Virus record (IMG/VR): IMGVR_UViG_3300020558_000266
Location: 1-56,528 of that record
Origin: a virus
Length of the DNA: 56,528 nt
Direction: 5' to 3' (one strand)
A program made the translations under genes and the position numbers. Under the pieces are notes generated by a model. That model saw only the letters and a program-made list of their open reading frames with translations. It did no database searches and was not told where the DNA came from. Of the stretch, positions 51,458-56,528 are shown piece after piece; within the stretch, counting starts at the first letter, position 1; every line of letters starts with the position of its first letter.

Positions 51458-52024
51458 ATGAAAGTTATGTTTTTAGACCATGATGGTGTAATTTGTTTAT
51501 CTAATAATTGGGGTAGTCGGTTTAAAAAACAGGCTAAATGGGGTGGTAAAACCTCATCAATGAGTATGCAAGACATACCATTACAATACCGATTTGATGA
51601 CTTTGACACTAAATCAATTAAAATCTTGAATGAAATGTTAATTGAAACCGACGCAGAAATCGTGGTTTCCTCCGATTGGAAACGTTGGGCGACTCTTGAA
51701 GAAATGGGGGAACACTATGAATCAAAAGGTATCATTAAAAAACCTATTGCTCTTACTCCAAACTTAGGTCAATGTACTTGGTATGATAATTGGGCTTGGT
51801 CAAGAGATTGGGATTTGGAAATGACTCGTGTTATTGAAATCAAACAATACTTACACGACCATCCCGAAATCACTCATTGGGTTTCAATTGATGACCTTGA
51901 CATGGGTAAAAATGGGGAATCTTGGAAAGATTGGGGGTTAGATAACTTTGTTCTTACACCGAAAAGTAATCAGGGTATTAAACAATCAGGAGTTAAAGAA
52001 AAAATTTTAAAATTATTAAATTAA
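51458..52024 (+). CDS. HAD-superfamily hydrolase
   Basis: 188 residues. MKVMFLDHDGVICL holds the catalytic D7-x-D9; VVSSDWKRW (about 66-74) is motif II (Ser/Thr) and VSIDDLDMG (about 145-153) is motif IV with acidic residues. A cap insert rich in Trp (WYDNWAWSRDWD) lies between. The pattern resembles the HAD domains found in RNA-repair-like proteins and phage phosphatases. It would dephosphorylate a nucleotide, polynucleotide end or small metabolite. Own promoter, single gene. Confidence 0.8.
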   Translation: MKVMFLDHDGVICLSNNWGSRFKKQAKWGGKTSSMSMQDIPLQYRFDDFDTKSIKILNEMLIETDAEIVVSSDWKRWATLEEMGEHYESKGIIKKPIALTPNLGQCTWYDNWAWSRDWDLEMTRVIEIKQYLHDHPEITHWVSIDDLDMGKNGESWKDWGLDNFVLTPKSNQGIKQSGVKEKILKLLN

Positions 52025-52034
52025 AATATTATAT

Positions 52035-52217
52035 ATGAAAAAATTAGAAAGACCGAGAATATCAACAATTGGTGGAGTATGCGAAGGAATTGGAAATTAC
52101 ATTGGTATTGATGGAACTATCATTAAACTTATATTTTTTGGGTTATTCTTCACTCCAATCCCAATTACAACGATATATTTAATATTGTGGTTTTTTATCC
52201 CTAAAGAAGAATTTTAG
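52035..52217 (+). CDS. PspC-domain membrane protein
   Basis: 60 residues, almost exactly one PspC domain: KLERPRISTIGGVCEGIGNY then IGIDGTIIKLIFFGLFFTPI and one long hydrophobic segment (about 31-56) ending WFFIPKEEF. In bacteria PspC helps sense damage to the inner membrane; a phage copy could protect or delay collapse of the membrane before lysis. It follows the HAD gene by 10 bases and is probably co-transcribed. Confidence 0.8.
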   Translation: MKKLERPRISTIGGVCEGIGNYIGIDGTIIKLIFFGLFFTPIPITTIYLILWFFIPKEEF

Positions 52218-52227
52218 AAATTTCGAG

Positions 52228-52234
52228 TATTTAT
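52228..52234 (+). promoter_or_regulatory. Candidate late promoter TATTTAT, 4 bases from ATG
   Basis: GAGTATTTATTAGTATG before the M15-like peptidase gene at 52239. Confidence 0.5.
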
Positions 52235-52238
52235 TAGT

Positions 52239-52895
52239 ATGAATACTCGAAATAAAACAATTAAAGAAATCTTATCGTTATACGATGTCATTCTTGAGAA
52301 CAAGAATGTTACAGAGGCATCGGATGTGTATGATGATGTAGATTTTGAAAATATCGGTGAGGGTAATCCTGCCTCCGATAACATTAATACTTCACTATTA
52401 CAAGATGTTCAAAGCGCCGCAAAATCAGCTGGTCTTAAAGTAAATATTACAACGGCAGTGAGTGGTCATAAAACAGGTACTAGACACGAAACAGGTGATG
52501 CGGTGGATGTTGCAAGGATAAATGGAATTGGTTCAGGTGGAGCAACTAACAGTACTAATGGTAATGCCAAATTTAGAGAACTTGGTAATAAATTAAAAGA
52601 TGCGTTGGTTTCAATGGGATATGTTTGGAACACAGAGTCAGGTAATCCTAAAGCGGTCTTATGGCAAACAAACACAGGAGGAAACCATTTTAATCACGTA
52701 CATATTTCAAACACAACCTCAACACCATCATCAGCATCTACTGAATCAAACAAAGTCTCTTCAGGAACTAATGATGTTGAATTTGAAAGAGACCCATTAA
52801 TTTCGGCAATTGGGGATTCATTAGTGAATTTTTTTGGTATAAAGGAATCTAAAAAAGTGTCGGAAAATATAAAAAGAATTAAAGGTTTACTATAA
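52239..52895 (+). CDS. M15-like peptidase, lysin candidate
   Basis: 218 residues. Residues about 48-170 resemble the D-Ala-D-Ala carboxypeptidase/L-Ala-D-Glu endopeptidase fold: VSGHKTGTRHETGDAVDVAR (zinc His and Asp), then a C-terminal GGNHFNHVHIS with the third His ligand. Such enzymes cut peptidoglycan stems. It lacks a signal peptide. The N-terminal 45 residues carry helices ending in L-E and T-E-A sites and the C-terminus is an extra helix, so it could be a virion-associated rather than a holin-dependent enzyme. Late-type promoter 4 bases from the ATG; terminator follows. Confidence 0.7.
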   Translation: MNTRNKTIKEILSLYDVILENKNVTEASDVYDDVDFENIGEGNPASDNINTSLLQDVQSAAKSAGLKVNITTAVSGHKTGTRHETGDAVDVARINGIGSGGATNSTNGNAKFRELGNKLKDALVSMGYVWNTESGNPKAVLWQTNTGGNHFNHVHISNTTSTPSSASTESNKVSSGTNDVEFERDPLISAIGDSLVNFFGIKESKKVSENIKRIKGLL

Positions 52896-52897
52896 CA

Positions 52898-52926
52898 AAA
52901 AAATCCACCAATTGGTGGATTTTTTA
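52898..52926. terminator. Bidirectional terminator
   Basis: Perfect palindrome ATCCACCAATTGGTGGAT (52903-52920) with A and T runs on both sides, between convergent genes ending at 52895 (plus) and 52949 (minus). Confidence 0.9.
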
Positions 52927-52948
52927 ATTTAATCATCTTCTATTTTAA

Positions 52949-53113
52949 TTATTTACTTTCGGTCATTGTTGTGTCTACAACTAATGAAGTTGTGTCAATA
53001 CACGCAATTGAATCAACAACCATTGTCGTATCTTCAGAGCTAATTTCAGTTGATGTTCCACTACCACAAGAAACCAATGTTACGATTGTGATTAAAGCTA
53101 AGATTTTTTTCAT
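52949..53113 (-). CDS. Small lipoprotein
   Basis: 54 residues. MKKILALITIVTLVSCGSG is a type II signal peptide with lipobox LVSC (Cys16), so the mature 39-residue chain should be lipid-anchored. The rest is Thr/Ser/Asp-rich with alternating VVDTT-like repeats and one further Cys (38). Too short for a usual length cut-off. A host-type promoter lies about 45 bases upstream. It might block superinfection, as small phage lipoproteins do in other systems; this is inference. Confidence 0.75.
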   Translation of the reverse strand: MKKILALITIVTLVSCGSGTSTEISSEDTTMVVDSIACIDTTSLVVDTTMTESK

Positions 53114-53158
53114 TTTTACTAAATTTTTTTTGTTTATAAATTATTATTCTTGAGATTA

Positions 53159-53188
53159 TAAATATACGAATAATTTGTCTTTTGTCAA
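53159..53188 (-). promoter_or_regulatory. Host-type promoter for the small lipoprotein gene
   Basis: TTGACA-type element (TTG at 53188-53186), 19-base spacer, TATATTTA at 53166-53159 (last base of consensus differs). It overlaps the end of the aminotransferase gene. Confidence 0.55.
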
Positions 53189-54420
53189 TAATATGCTAAA
53201 TTATCTAAAGAATGTAAAATCTCGTCAACATTATTTGGGTCTACACCACCTATCGACATTCTAAACCATCCTTCGTTTTCTTTTGAACCAAAATATTCAA
53301 AAGGTACCAATCCAATACCACATCTATCAATTAAGAATTTGGTATAAATTTGCATGTTTAGAAATGATAATGATTCACCCAAATAAATTGAAATGTAAAT
53401 TCCACCTTCAGGTCTTTGACAATCAATACGAAATCCCTTTTCTTTTAATTCATCAATCTTATCACATATTTTGGCCGATATTTCAGAATATTGTTTTGTT
53501 TTCATTGTGACAAACCCTGTCATGTCTTCATAATCATTTAGGTACTTTGCAACAGCGTTTTGTTCAGGTTTTGGAGCCCAAGCTCCAATGTGAGAGAAAA
53601 CCTCTGTCATCTTACCCATAATGTCTTGAGGTCCAAATGCCCAACCAACTCTGATACCTGTGGCGCATAATGATTTGGAAACACCATCAACACAAATCAA
53701 ATAGTTACGAATTTCAGGACATAATGTTAAAGGATGGACAAATGAACCATCAACACTCAAGTCAGAATAAATTTGGTCAAAGAACAAATACAATGGTCTT
53801 GAACCTACCTGATTTGCTCTAACATTATTCTCATTAACAATCAAATCACAAATACCTTTCAATGTTTTAGGGTTAATAACACGACCTGTTGGATTTTGTG
53901 GTGAACAAATACAAATTAGAGATGTATTGTCATTTATTGCCGTATCAATATCATCAACCGTTGGAAAAAATGAATTTTCAGGTGTACATTCGATTTCTTG
54001 TTTGACCGCTCCATGTAAAAAACTATAATGGTTATTATTCCAAGATGGAACAGGATAGATTACGCCCTCACCGCTATTAACCAATGTTTTGTAGATTGTA
54101 TAAATTAACGGACGAACACCGCCACCAATTAATATTTCATTCTCACTATAATCAACACCTTGTCTTTTTTTAAGGTATTCACTAACTGATTGTCTTAAGT
54201 TTAATTGACCCGCAGATAAAGGATAGTTTGTTAGATTTTCATTATAAGATTCAATAATGTAATCTTTAAGTTTTTCAGGTATTGGATTTATGTTTGAATC
54301 AAAGTCACCAATGGTTAAATTTAATATTTTTTTTGTTTTTGAAATCTCTTTGATTTGTTGAGAGATTTTGATGATTTCAGAACCTACAATGTTGTTTCCT
54401 ACGTGTGATAATTTTTCCAT
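53185..54420 (-). CDS. PLP-dependent class I/II aminotransferase
   Basis: 411 residues, the normal length. Fold type I landmarks: NYPLSAGQLNLRQSV (65-79), IGGGVRPLIYTIYKTL (98-113), SPQNPTGR (173-180), FFDQIYSD (213-220, PLP-ring Asp and Tyr), VDGVSKSLCATGIRVGW (244-260, with PLP Lys249 and carboxylate-binding Arg257). It most resembles aspartate/aromatic-type aminotransferases, but substrate choice cannot be read. Rare in phages. A near-consensus host-type promoter ends 4 bases before the ATG, and a tRNA array begins just upstream. Confidence 0.88.
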   Translation of the reverse strand: MEKLSHVGNNIVGSEIIKISQQIKEISKTKKILNLTIGDFDSNINPIPEKLKDYIIESYNENLTNYPLSAGQLNLRQSVSEYLKKRQGVDYSENEILIGGGVRPLIYTIYKTLVNSGEGVIYPVPSWNNNHYSFLHGAVKQEIECTPENSFFPTVDDIDTAINDNTSLICICSPQNPTGRVINPKTLKGICDLIVNENNVRANQVGSRPLYLFFDQIYSDLSVDGSFVHPLTLCPEIRNYLICVDGVSKSLCATGIRVGWAFGPQDIMGKMTEVFSHIGAWAPKPEQNAVAKYLNDYEDMTGFVTMKTKQYSEISAKICDKIDELKEKGFRIDCQRPEGGIYISIYLGESLSFLNMQIYTKFLIDRCGIGLVPFEYFGSKENEGWFRMSIGGVDPNNVDEILHSLDNLAYY

Positions 54421-54424
54421 GTTG

Positions 54425-54454
54425 CAAATATAATATTTTCTTTTTGTTTTTCAA
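54425..54454 (-). promoter_or_regulatory. Host-type promoter, 4 bases from ATG
   Basis: TTG at 54454-54452, 19-base spacer, TATATTTG at 54432-54425, then CAAC and the ATG at 54420. Leaderless aminotransferase mRNA predicted. Confidence 0.75.
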
Positions 54455-54459
54455 AATTT

Positions 54460-54548
54460 TGGAGGAAGGTGAGGGGCTCGAACCCTCGCGACTTTTACAT
54501 CCTACTTGTTTAGCAAACAAGCCCCTTCACCAACTTGGGTAACCTTCC
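54460..54548 (-). tRNA. tRNA-Ser (GCT)
   Basis: Acceptor GGAAGGT/ACCTTCC, anticodon stem CTTGT/ACAAG with loop TTGCTAA (anticodon GCT), long variable arm, T arm GAGGG-TTCGAGC-CCCTC. CCA seems encoded (54462-54460). The discriminator base is T, whereas G is usual for Ser. Confidence 0.88.
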
Positions 54549-54549
54549 A

Positions 54550-54870
54550 TTATTTTAACCATTCTAACATATAATAACTTAACTTATACCCTGTAAAAGC
54601 GCCTAATGCTGATGATGTTGGAAATATAACGATTTTGCCAAGGTCGGTAACATATTTTGGTCGATTGATTATCTTACCCACATAAGAATAATAAATGAGA
54701 TAAGCACCTAACACCGCGATATCCATTTTAGTTGCAATGGCCACCACTATGACCGCACCTAAAAATCCGTATAAAGCATTATCTATTATCGCTTCTATGA
54801 TTTCTCTTGTGGTCGCATCTTTATACTCTTTAACAATTTTTTGAAATGATTTTCTATTTTTCCGTAACAT
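54550..54870 (-). CDS. Membrane protein, unknown
   Basis: 106 residues. A basic N-terminus (MLRKNRKSFQKIVKEYKD) is followed by three hydrophobic segments (about 33-47 ALYGFLGAVIVVAIA; 50-66 MDIAVLGAYLIYYSYVG; 78-98 GKIVIFPTSSALGAFTGYKL). The size and topology recall holins or small stress membrane proteins, but no clear family match. A host-type promoter lies upstream. The gene is inserted within the tRNA array between Ser and Met. Confidence 0.6.
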   Translation of the reverse strand: MLRKNRKSFQKIVKEYKDATTREIIEAIIDNALYGFLGAVIVVAIATKMDIAVLGAYLIYYSYVGKIINRPKYVTDLGKIVIFPTSSALGAFTGYKLSYYMLEWLK

Positions 54871-54890
54871 AATATAATTTTATTAAAATA

Positions 54891-54921
54891 CAAATATAAA
54901 AAAAATCTCACTAATTTCCAA
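54891..54921 (-). promoter_or_regulatory. Host-type promoter for the membrane protein
   Basis: TTG at 54921-54919, 20-base spacer, TATATTTG at 54898-54891. Confidence 0.65.
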
Positions 54922-54951
54922 ATCAAAAGGACATCATTTGTGAAAAAATTG

Positions 54952-55023
54952 TTGCGATGGAAGGAATTGAACCTTCGACTTCTTGGATATGAATCAAGTG
55001 TTCTACCACTGAACTACATCGCA
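54952..55023 (-). tRNA. tRNA-Met (CAT)
   Basis: Acceptor TGCGATG/CATCGCA, D arm GTTC/GAAC, loop TTCATAT with anticodon CAT, T arm GAAGG-TTCAATT-CCTTC. Anticodon stem has one mismatch at 31-39. It could also be an Ile tRNA with a modified CAT anticodon. CCA not encoded. Confidence 0.87.
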
Positions 55024-55028
55024 ATTTG

Positions 55029-55100
55029 CGGTTTTGGAAGGATTCGAACCCTCACTAAAAAGGCCGTAACTTCTCGTGCTATCCGTTACACTACAAAACC
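55029..55100 (-). tRNA. tRNA-Arg (ACG)
   Basis: Acceptor GGTTTTG/CAAAACC, D arm GTGT/GCAC, anticodon loop TTACGGC (ACG), T arm GAGGG-TTCGAAT-CCTTC. ACG in bacteria needs A34 to inosine editing. CCA not encoded. Confidence 0.9.
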
Positions 55101-55105
55101 AATAG

Positions 55106-55177
55106 TTATCCGACCTGGATTCGAACCAAGACAAGCAGGCTCAAAACCTGTTATGCTAACCGTTACATCATCGGACA
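55106..55177 (-). tRNA. tRNA-Gln (TTG)
   Basis: Acceptor TGTCCGA/TCGGATA, D arm ATGT/GCAT, anticodon loop TTTTGAG (TTG), T arm CTTGG-TTCGAAT-CCAGG. CCA not encoded. Confidence 0.9.
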
Positions 55178-55184
55178 ATAAATG

Positions 55185-55266
55185 TGGGAGTGATAGGACT
55201 CGAACCTATGAACTCAAATGAGGGCTGATTTACAGTCAGCTGCAATTGCCGCTATGCGACACTCCC
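55185..55266 (-). tRNA. tRNA-Tyr (GTA)
   Basis: Acceptor GGGAGTG/CACTCCC, anticodon stem-loop CTGACTGTAAATCAG (GTA), long variable arm as expected for bacterial Tyr, T loop TTCGAGT. Confidence 0.9.
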
Positions 55267-55277
55267 AATTAAATTTG

Positions 55278-55349
55278 CACGGGTGGGGAATTACGATATC
55301 CCGACACCTAGTTTTGGAGACTAGTGCTCTGCCCCTGAGCTACACCCGT
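55278..55349 (-). tRNA. tRNA-Trp (CCA), atypical T loop
   Basis: Acceptor ACGGGTG/CACCCGT, D arm GCTC/GAGC, anticodon loop CTCCAAA (CCA), discriminator G as expected for Trp. The T loop reads ATCGTAA instead of TTCGAAT and the T stem has a T-T mismatch (GGGAT/TTCCC). Confidence 0.85.
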
Positions 55350-55358
55350 ATTTTTTTG

Positions 55359-55430
55359 AGTTTGGAGTCGGAATCGAACCGACCTATCTCATTTTGCAGA
55401 CGAGAACCTAAACCACTCGGCCATCCAAAC
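55359..55430 (-). tRNA. tRNA-Cys (GCA)
   Basis: Acceptor GTTTGGA/TCCAAAC, anticodon loop CTGCAAA (GCA), T loop TTCGATT, discriminator T as expected for Cys. Confidence 0.9.
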
Positions 55431-55440
55431 ATAAAATTTG

Positions 55441-55511
55441 TTCCCCCGGATGGTACCGACCCAACTTCTCGATATTAAAAGTATCGTGCTTCACCTTAAA
55501 GCTTCGAGGGA
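55441..55511 (-). tRNA. tRNA-Lys (TTT), atypical T loop
   Basis: Acceptor TCCCTCG/CGGGGGA, D arm GCTT/AAGC, anticodon stem CGATA/TATCG with loop CTTTTAA (TTT). The T arm is GTTGG-GTCGGTA-CCATC with one mismatch and a loop unlike TTCGAAT. Confidence 0.85.
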
Positions 55512-55585
55512 AAATTACAGGATATCGATTAACCTGCGGTGTTGATATCATTACACACCTTCACTCGTGACCGAGTAACGATTTT
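55512..55585 (-). other. Degenerate tRNA-like element
   Basis: Lies exactly where a tRNA is expected in the array. A weak acceptor (AAAATCG with TAATTTT), a perfect D-type stem ACTC/GAGT, a GGTGT/ACACC stem with a 12-base loop containing TGATATCA, and a T-like hairpin CAGG/CCTG with an 11-base loop can be drawn. No 7-base anticodon loop forms. Probably a decayed or highly modified tRNA. Confidence 0.35.
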
Positions 55586-55589
55586 TTTG

Positions 55590-55661
55590 TTGTCACAGTA
55601 GGATTCGAACCTACGACCGCTTTCGTATCAGAAAAGAACTCTACCACTGAGTTATGTGACA
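55590..55661 (-). tRNA. tRNA-Ile (GAT)
   Basis: Acceptor TGTCACA/TGTGACA, anticodon stem CTTTT/GAAAG with loop CTGATAC (GAT), T loop TTCGAAT, discriminator A. Confidence 0.9.
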
Positions 55662-55667
55662 ATATAG

Positions 55668-55739
55668 TAGGGGTAGCGAGAGTCGAACTCGCCGCTTCTT
55701 GGTCCCAAACCAAGCGTCTCACCCCGAGACTATACCCCT
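55668..55739 (-). tRNA. tRNA-Pro (TGG)
   Basis: Acceptor AGGGGTA/TACCCCT, anticodon arm CTTGG-TTTGGGA-CCAAG (TGG), T loop TTCGACT, discriminator A. Confidence 0.92.
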
Positions 55740-55830
55740 GTTTTTATGGTTACATTATTTCAAAGAACAATTTCGTTTTTTATTTGACGATACAAAGTCA
55801 CAACTTTTTTTTTATCAGGGTATAAAAACA

Positions 55831-55864
55831 AAAAACCCCAAACTTTTTTTAGAAGTTCGGGGTT
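55831..55864 (-). terminator. Terminator upstream of the tRNA run
   Basis: AACCCC pairs with GGGGTT across an inner AAGTT/AACTT stem; on the minus strand it is followed by TTTTTTG. It would end the small-ORF transcript before the tRNAs, or attenuate it. Confidence 0.8.
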
Positions 55865-55892
55865 CTCGATTTTATTACTAATTAATTTAATC

Positions 55893-56003
55893 TTAACTTA
55901 TATTGGATTCACCAATAACCGAACTATGCGTAATACGCGGATACCAACAGATACTAATCTGGGGTTGACGTTTACTAATCATATTTTTGTTTATTGGTTT
56001 CAT
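55893..56003 (-). CDS. Small ORF, possible leader peptide
   Basis: 36 residues, MKPINKNMISKRQPQISICW then YPRITHSSVIGESNIS, in a transcript unit with a promoter 39 bases upstream and a terminator 29 bases downstream. The A-rich bases just before the ATG are typical of Bacteroidetes start sites. The promoter-ORF-terminator layout ahead of a tRNA run is what a transcription-attenuation leader would look like, but no stalling codon run is obvious and coding is not proven. Confidence 0.4.
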   Translation of the reverse strand: MKPINKNMISKRQPQISICWYPRITHSSVIGESNIS

Positions 56004-56041
56004 TTTTTTTAAAATTTTTGTTGTTTAATATATAACTATCT

Positions 56042-56071
56042 CAATAGTAGAAAAAGTTCCTGAAATGTCAA
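56042..56071 (-). promoter_or_regulatory. Host-type promoter for the small ORF
   Basis: TTGACA (56071-56066), 19 bases from the TTG, TACTATTG (56049-56042; one mismatch to TAnnTTTG). Confidence 0.5.
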
Positions 56072-56091
56072 TTTTTTTTTATTTTTTTTTG

Positions 56092-56208
56092 AAGTCGGAA
56101 CAGGATTCGAACCTGTAATTAAGAGAGGTCACTTACCGCTGATGGGACATATACCATCACCCTCTGTATTGCCATACCGCGTCGCGTTACCAGTTCCGCC
56201 ACCCAACT
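56092..56208 (-). other. tRNA-like gene with enlarged anticodon region (117 nt)
   Basis: Acceptor AGTTGGG/TCCGACT, Leu-like D region (TGGCGGAACTGGTAACGCG) and canonical T arm ACAGG-TTCGAAT-CCTGT are intact. Between them are about 70 bases with two extra hairpins (TGATGG/CCATCA with an 8-base loop; GTAT/ATAC) enclosed by AGAGG/CCTCT. No standard 5+7+5 anticodon arm can be drawn, so no anticodon is assigned. It may carry a small insertion or be decayed. Confidence 0.5.
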
Positions 56209-56213
56209 AAATT

Positions 56214-56426
56214 TTAATTTACTTCAATATCCTTTAATTCAATGTCCTCTCCTTGTATGTGTCTATATACCCTAGTGAAAAATTCACCTAATAATTTGTA
56301 GTCTTCAGGTATCATTCGACAATAATCAAATGCCGGTATTGTATCAAATATCCGGTGTTGAATTACTTTTTCAACACCATCAGGAATGTATTCAAAAATT
56401 ATATTTCCTCTAAAAATATATTTCAT
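56214..56426 (-). CDS. Small hypothetical protein
   Basis: 70 residues starting MKYIFRGNIIFEYIPDGVEK. I use the ATG at 56426 because the host-type promoter (TATCTTTG at 56453-56446) lies over the upstream in-frame ATG at 56459, which would not be in the mRNA. Mixed alpha/beta, acidic end (QGEDIELKDIEVN), no known motif. It is placed between two tRNA-type genes. Confidence 0.6.
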   Translation of the reverse strand: MKYIFRGNIIFEYIPDGVEKVIQHRIFDTIPAFDYCRMIPEDYKLLGEFFTRVYRHIQGEDIELKDIEVN

Positions 56427-56435
56427 ATCTCTATA

Positions 56436-56453
56436 ATTTAGAATACAAAGATA
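56436..56453 (-). promoter_or_regulatory. Host-type promoter with conserved start region
   Basis: TATCTTTGTATTCTAAAT on the minus strand, 18 bases shared with the tmRNA promoter and the promoter at 28277. Confidence 0.6.
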
Positions 56454-56488
56454 AGACATTTGTCTTAAATGGTGGAATTTTTTTTTTG

Positions 56489-56528
56489 AAGTCAGGACAG
56501 GATTCGAACCTGTATGCGTAACTTTCTT
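56489..56528 (-). tRNA. tRNA, 3' part only (cut by window end)
   Basis: T arm ACAGG-TTCGAAT-CCTGT and acceptor 3' strand CCTGACT are visible; the anticodon lies beyond the window, so identity is unknown. Confidence 0.75.

Noticed and set aside
52971-53153. 60-codon plus-strand frame
   Set aside because: It is antisense to the lipoprotein gene at 52949-53113, which has a lipobox and a promoter.
54940-55478. Plus-strand frames of 93 and 86 codons across the tRNA array
   Set aside because: They are reverse complements of tRNA T arms (repeated Phe/Glu/Pro motifs from GGATTCGAACC), not proteins.
1-56528. Host chromosome with a prophage
   Set aside because: Despite tmRNA, bS21, ClpC and an aminotransferase, no host chromosomal operon or integrase is seen and virion genes are interleaved throughout; a lytic large phage is simpler.

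Overview
The window is a piece of a large, AT-rich, tailed double-stranded DNA phage genome of the T4-like (contractile-tail, gp23-capsid) kind, most likely infecting a member of the Bacteroidetes (Flavobacteria-like). The phage call rests on a linear late-gene order on the minus strand: large terminase, portal, prohead protease, acidic scaffold, major capsid protein. A baseplate/tail block and a gp55-like late sigma factor lie on the plus strand. The host call rests on promoters of the Bacteroidetes type (TTG, about 19 bases, TAnnTTTG), on the near absence of Shine-Dalgarno sequences, and on a lipoprotein and a secreted protein with typical short leaders.

Layout. 1-2966: end of a minus-strand gene and five small plus-strand genes of mostly unknown role, one with a WYL-like domain. 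3024-19203: one long, tightly overlapping plus-strand operon dominated by sugar genes: about nine glycosyltransferases, among them a GT6 (blood-group A/B type) and a GT11 (alpha-1,2-fucosyltransferase), plus GDP-mannose 4,6-dehydratase, a DegT-type aminotransferase, a hexapeptide acyltransferase, a cupin and a nucleotide-sugar dehydrogenase homologue. A 3'-5' exonuclease, dUTPase, PhoH and the late sigma factor are interspersed. 19219-24940: tail/baseplate block. 24942-28975: small accessory genes on both strands, with an HNH endonuclease. 29071-44365: minus-strand head-morphogenesis block, interrupted by a plus-strand ribosomal protein bS21 gene.

44445-49835: a protein-quality-control island with a UVR (McsA-like) protein, a ClpC-like AAA+ unfoldase with a putative operator array, an M20-type peptidase, and a complete tmRNA gene with its own promoter and terminator. 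49861-54870: large protein of unknown function, HAD phosphatase, PspC-domain protein, M15-like peptidase (lysin candidate), lipoprotein, PLP aminotransferase, membrane protein. 54460-56528: tRNA array on the minus strand with ten assignable tRNAs (Ser, Met, Arg, Gln, Tyr, Trp, Cys, Lys, Ile, Pro), two odd tRNA-like elements, one tRNA cut by the window end, and two small ORFs.

Two promoter classes divide the window. Host-type promoters precede bS21, ClpC, tmRNA, the M20 peptidase, HAD phosphatase, aminotransferase and secreted proteins. A second motif, TATTTAT[A/T], precedes nearly every transcription unit of virion genes in the sense direction and is a candidate late promoter for the gp55-like sigma. 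In both classes several promoters end about 4 bases before ATG, so leaderless mRNAs are predicted. The most interesting systems are (1) the tmRNA + ClpC + UVR + peptidase island, (2) the GT11/GT6 pair that could build an ABO-like antigen, and (3) small proteins with shared N-terminal peptides ending in a prohead-protease-like site, which are candidate internal head proteins. All assignments come from reading the sequence; no database search was made.
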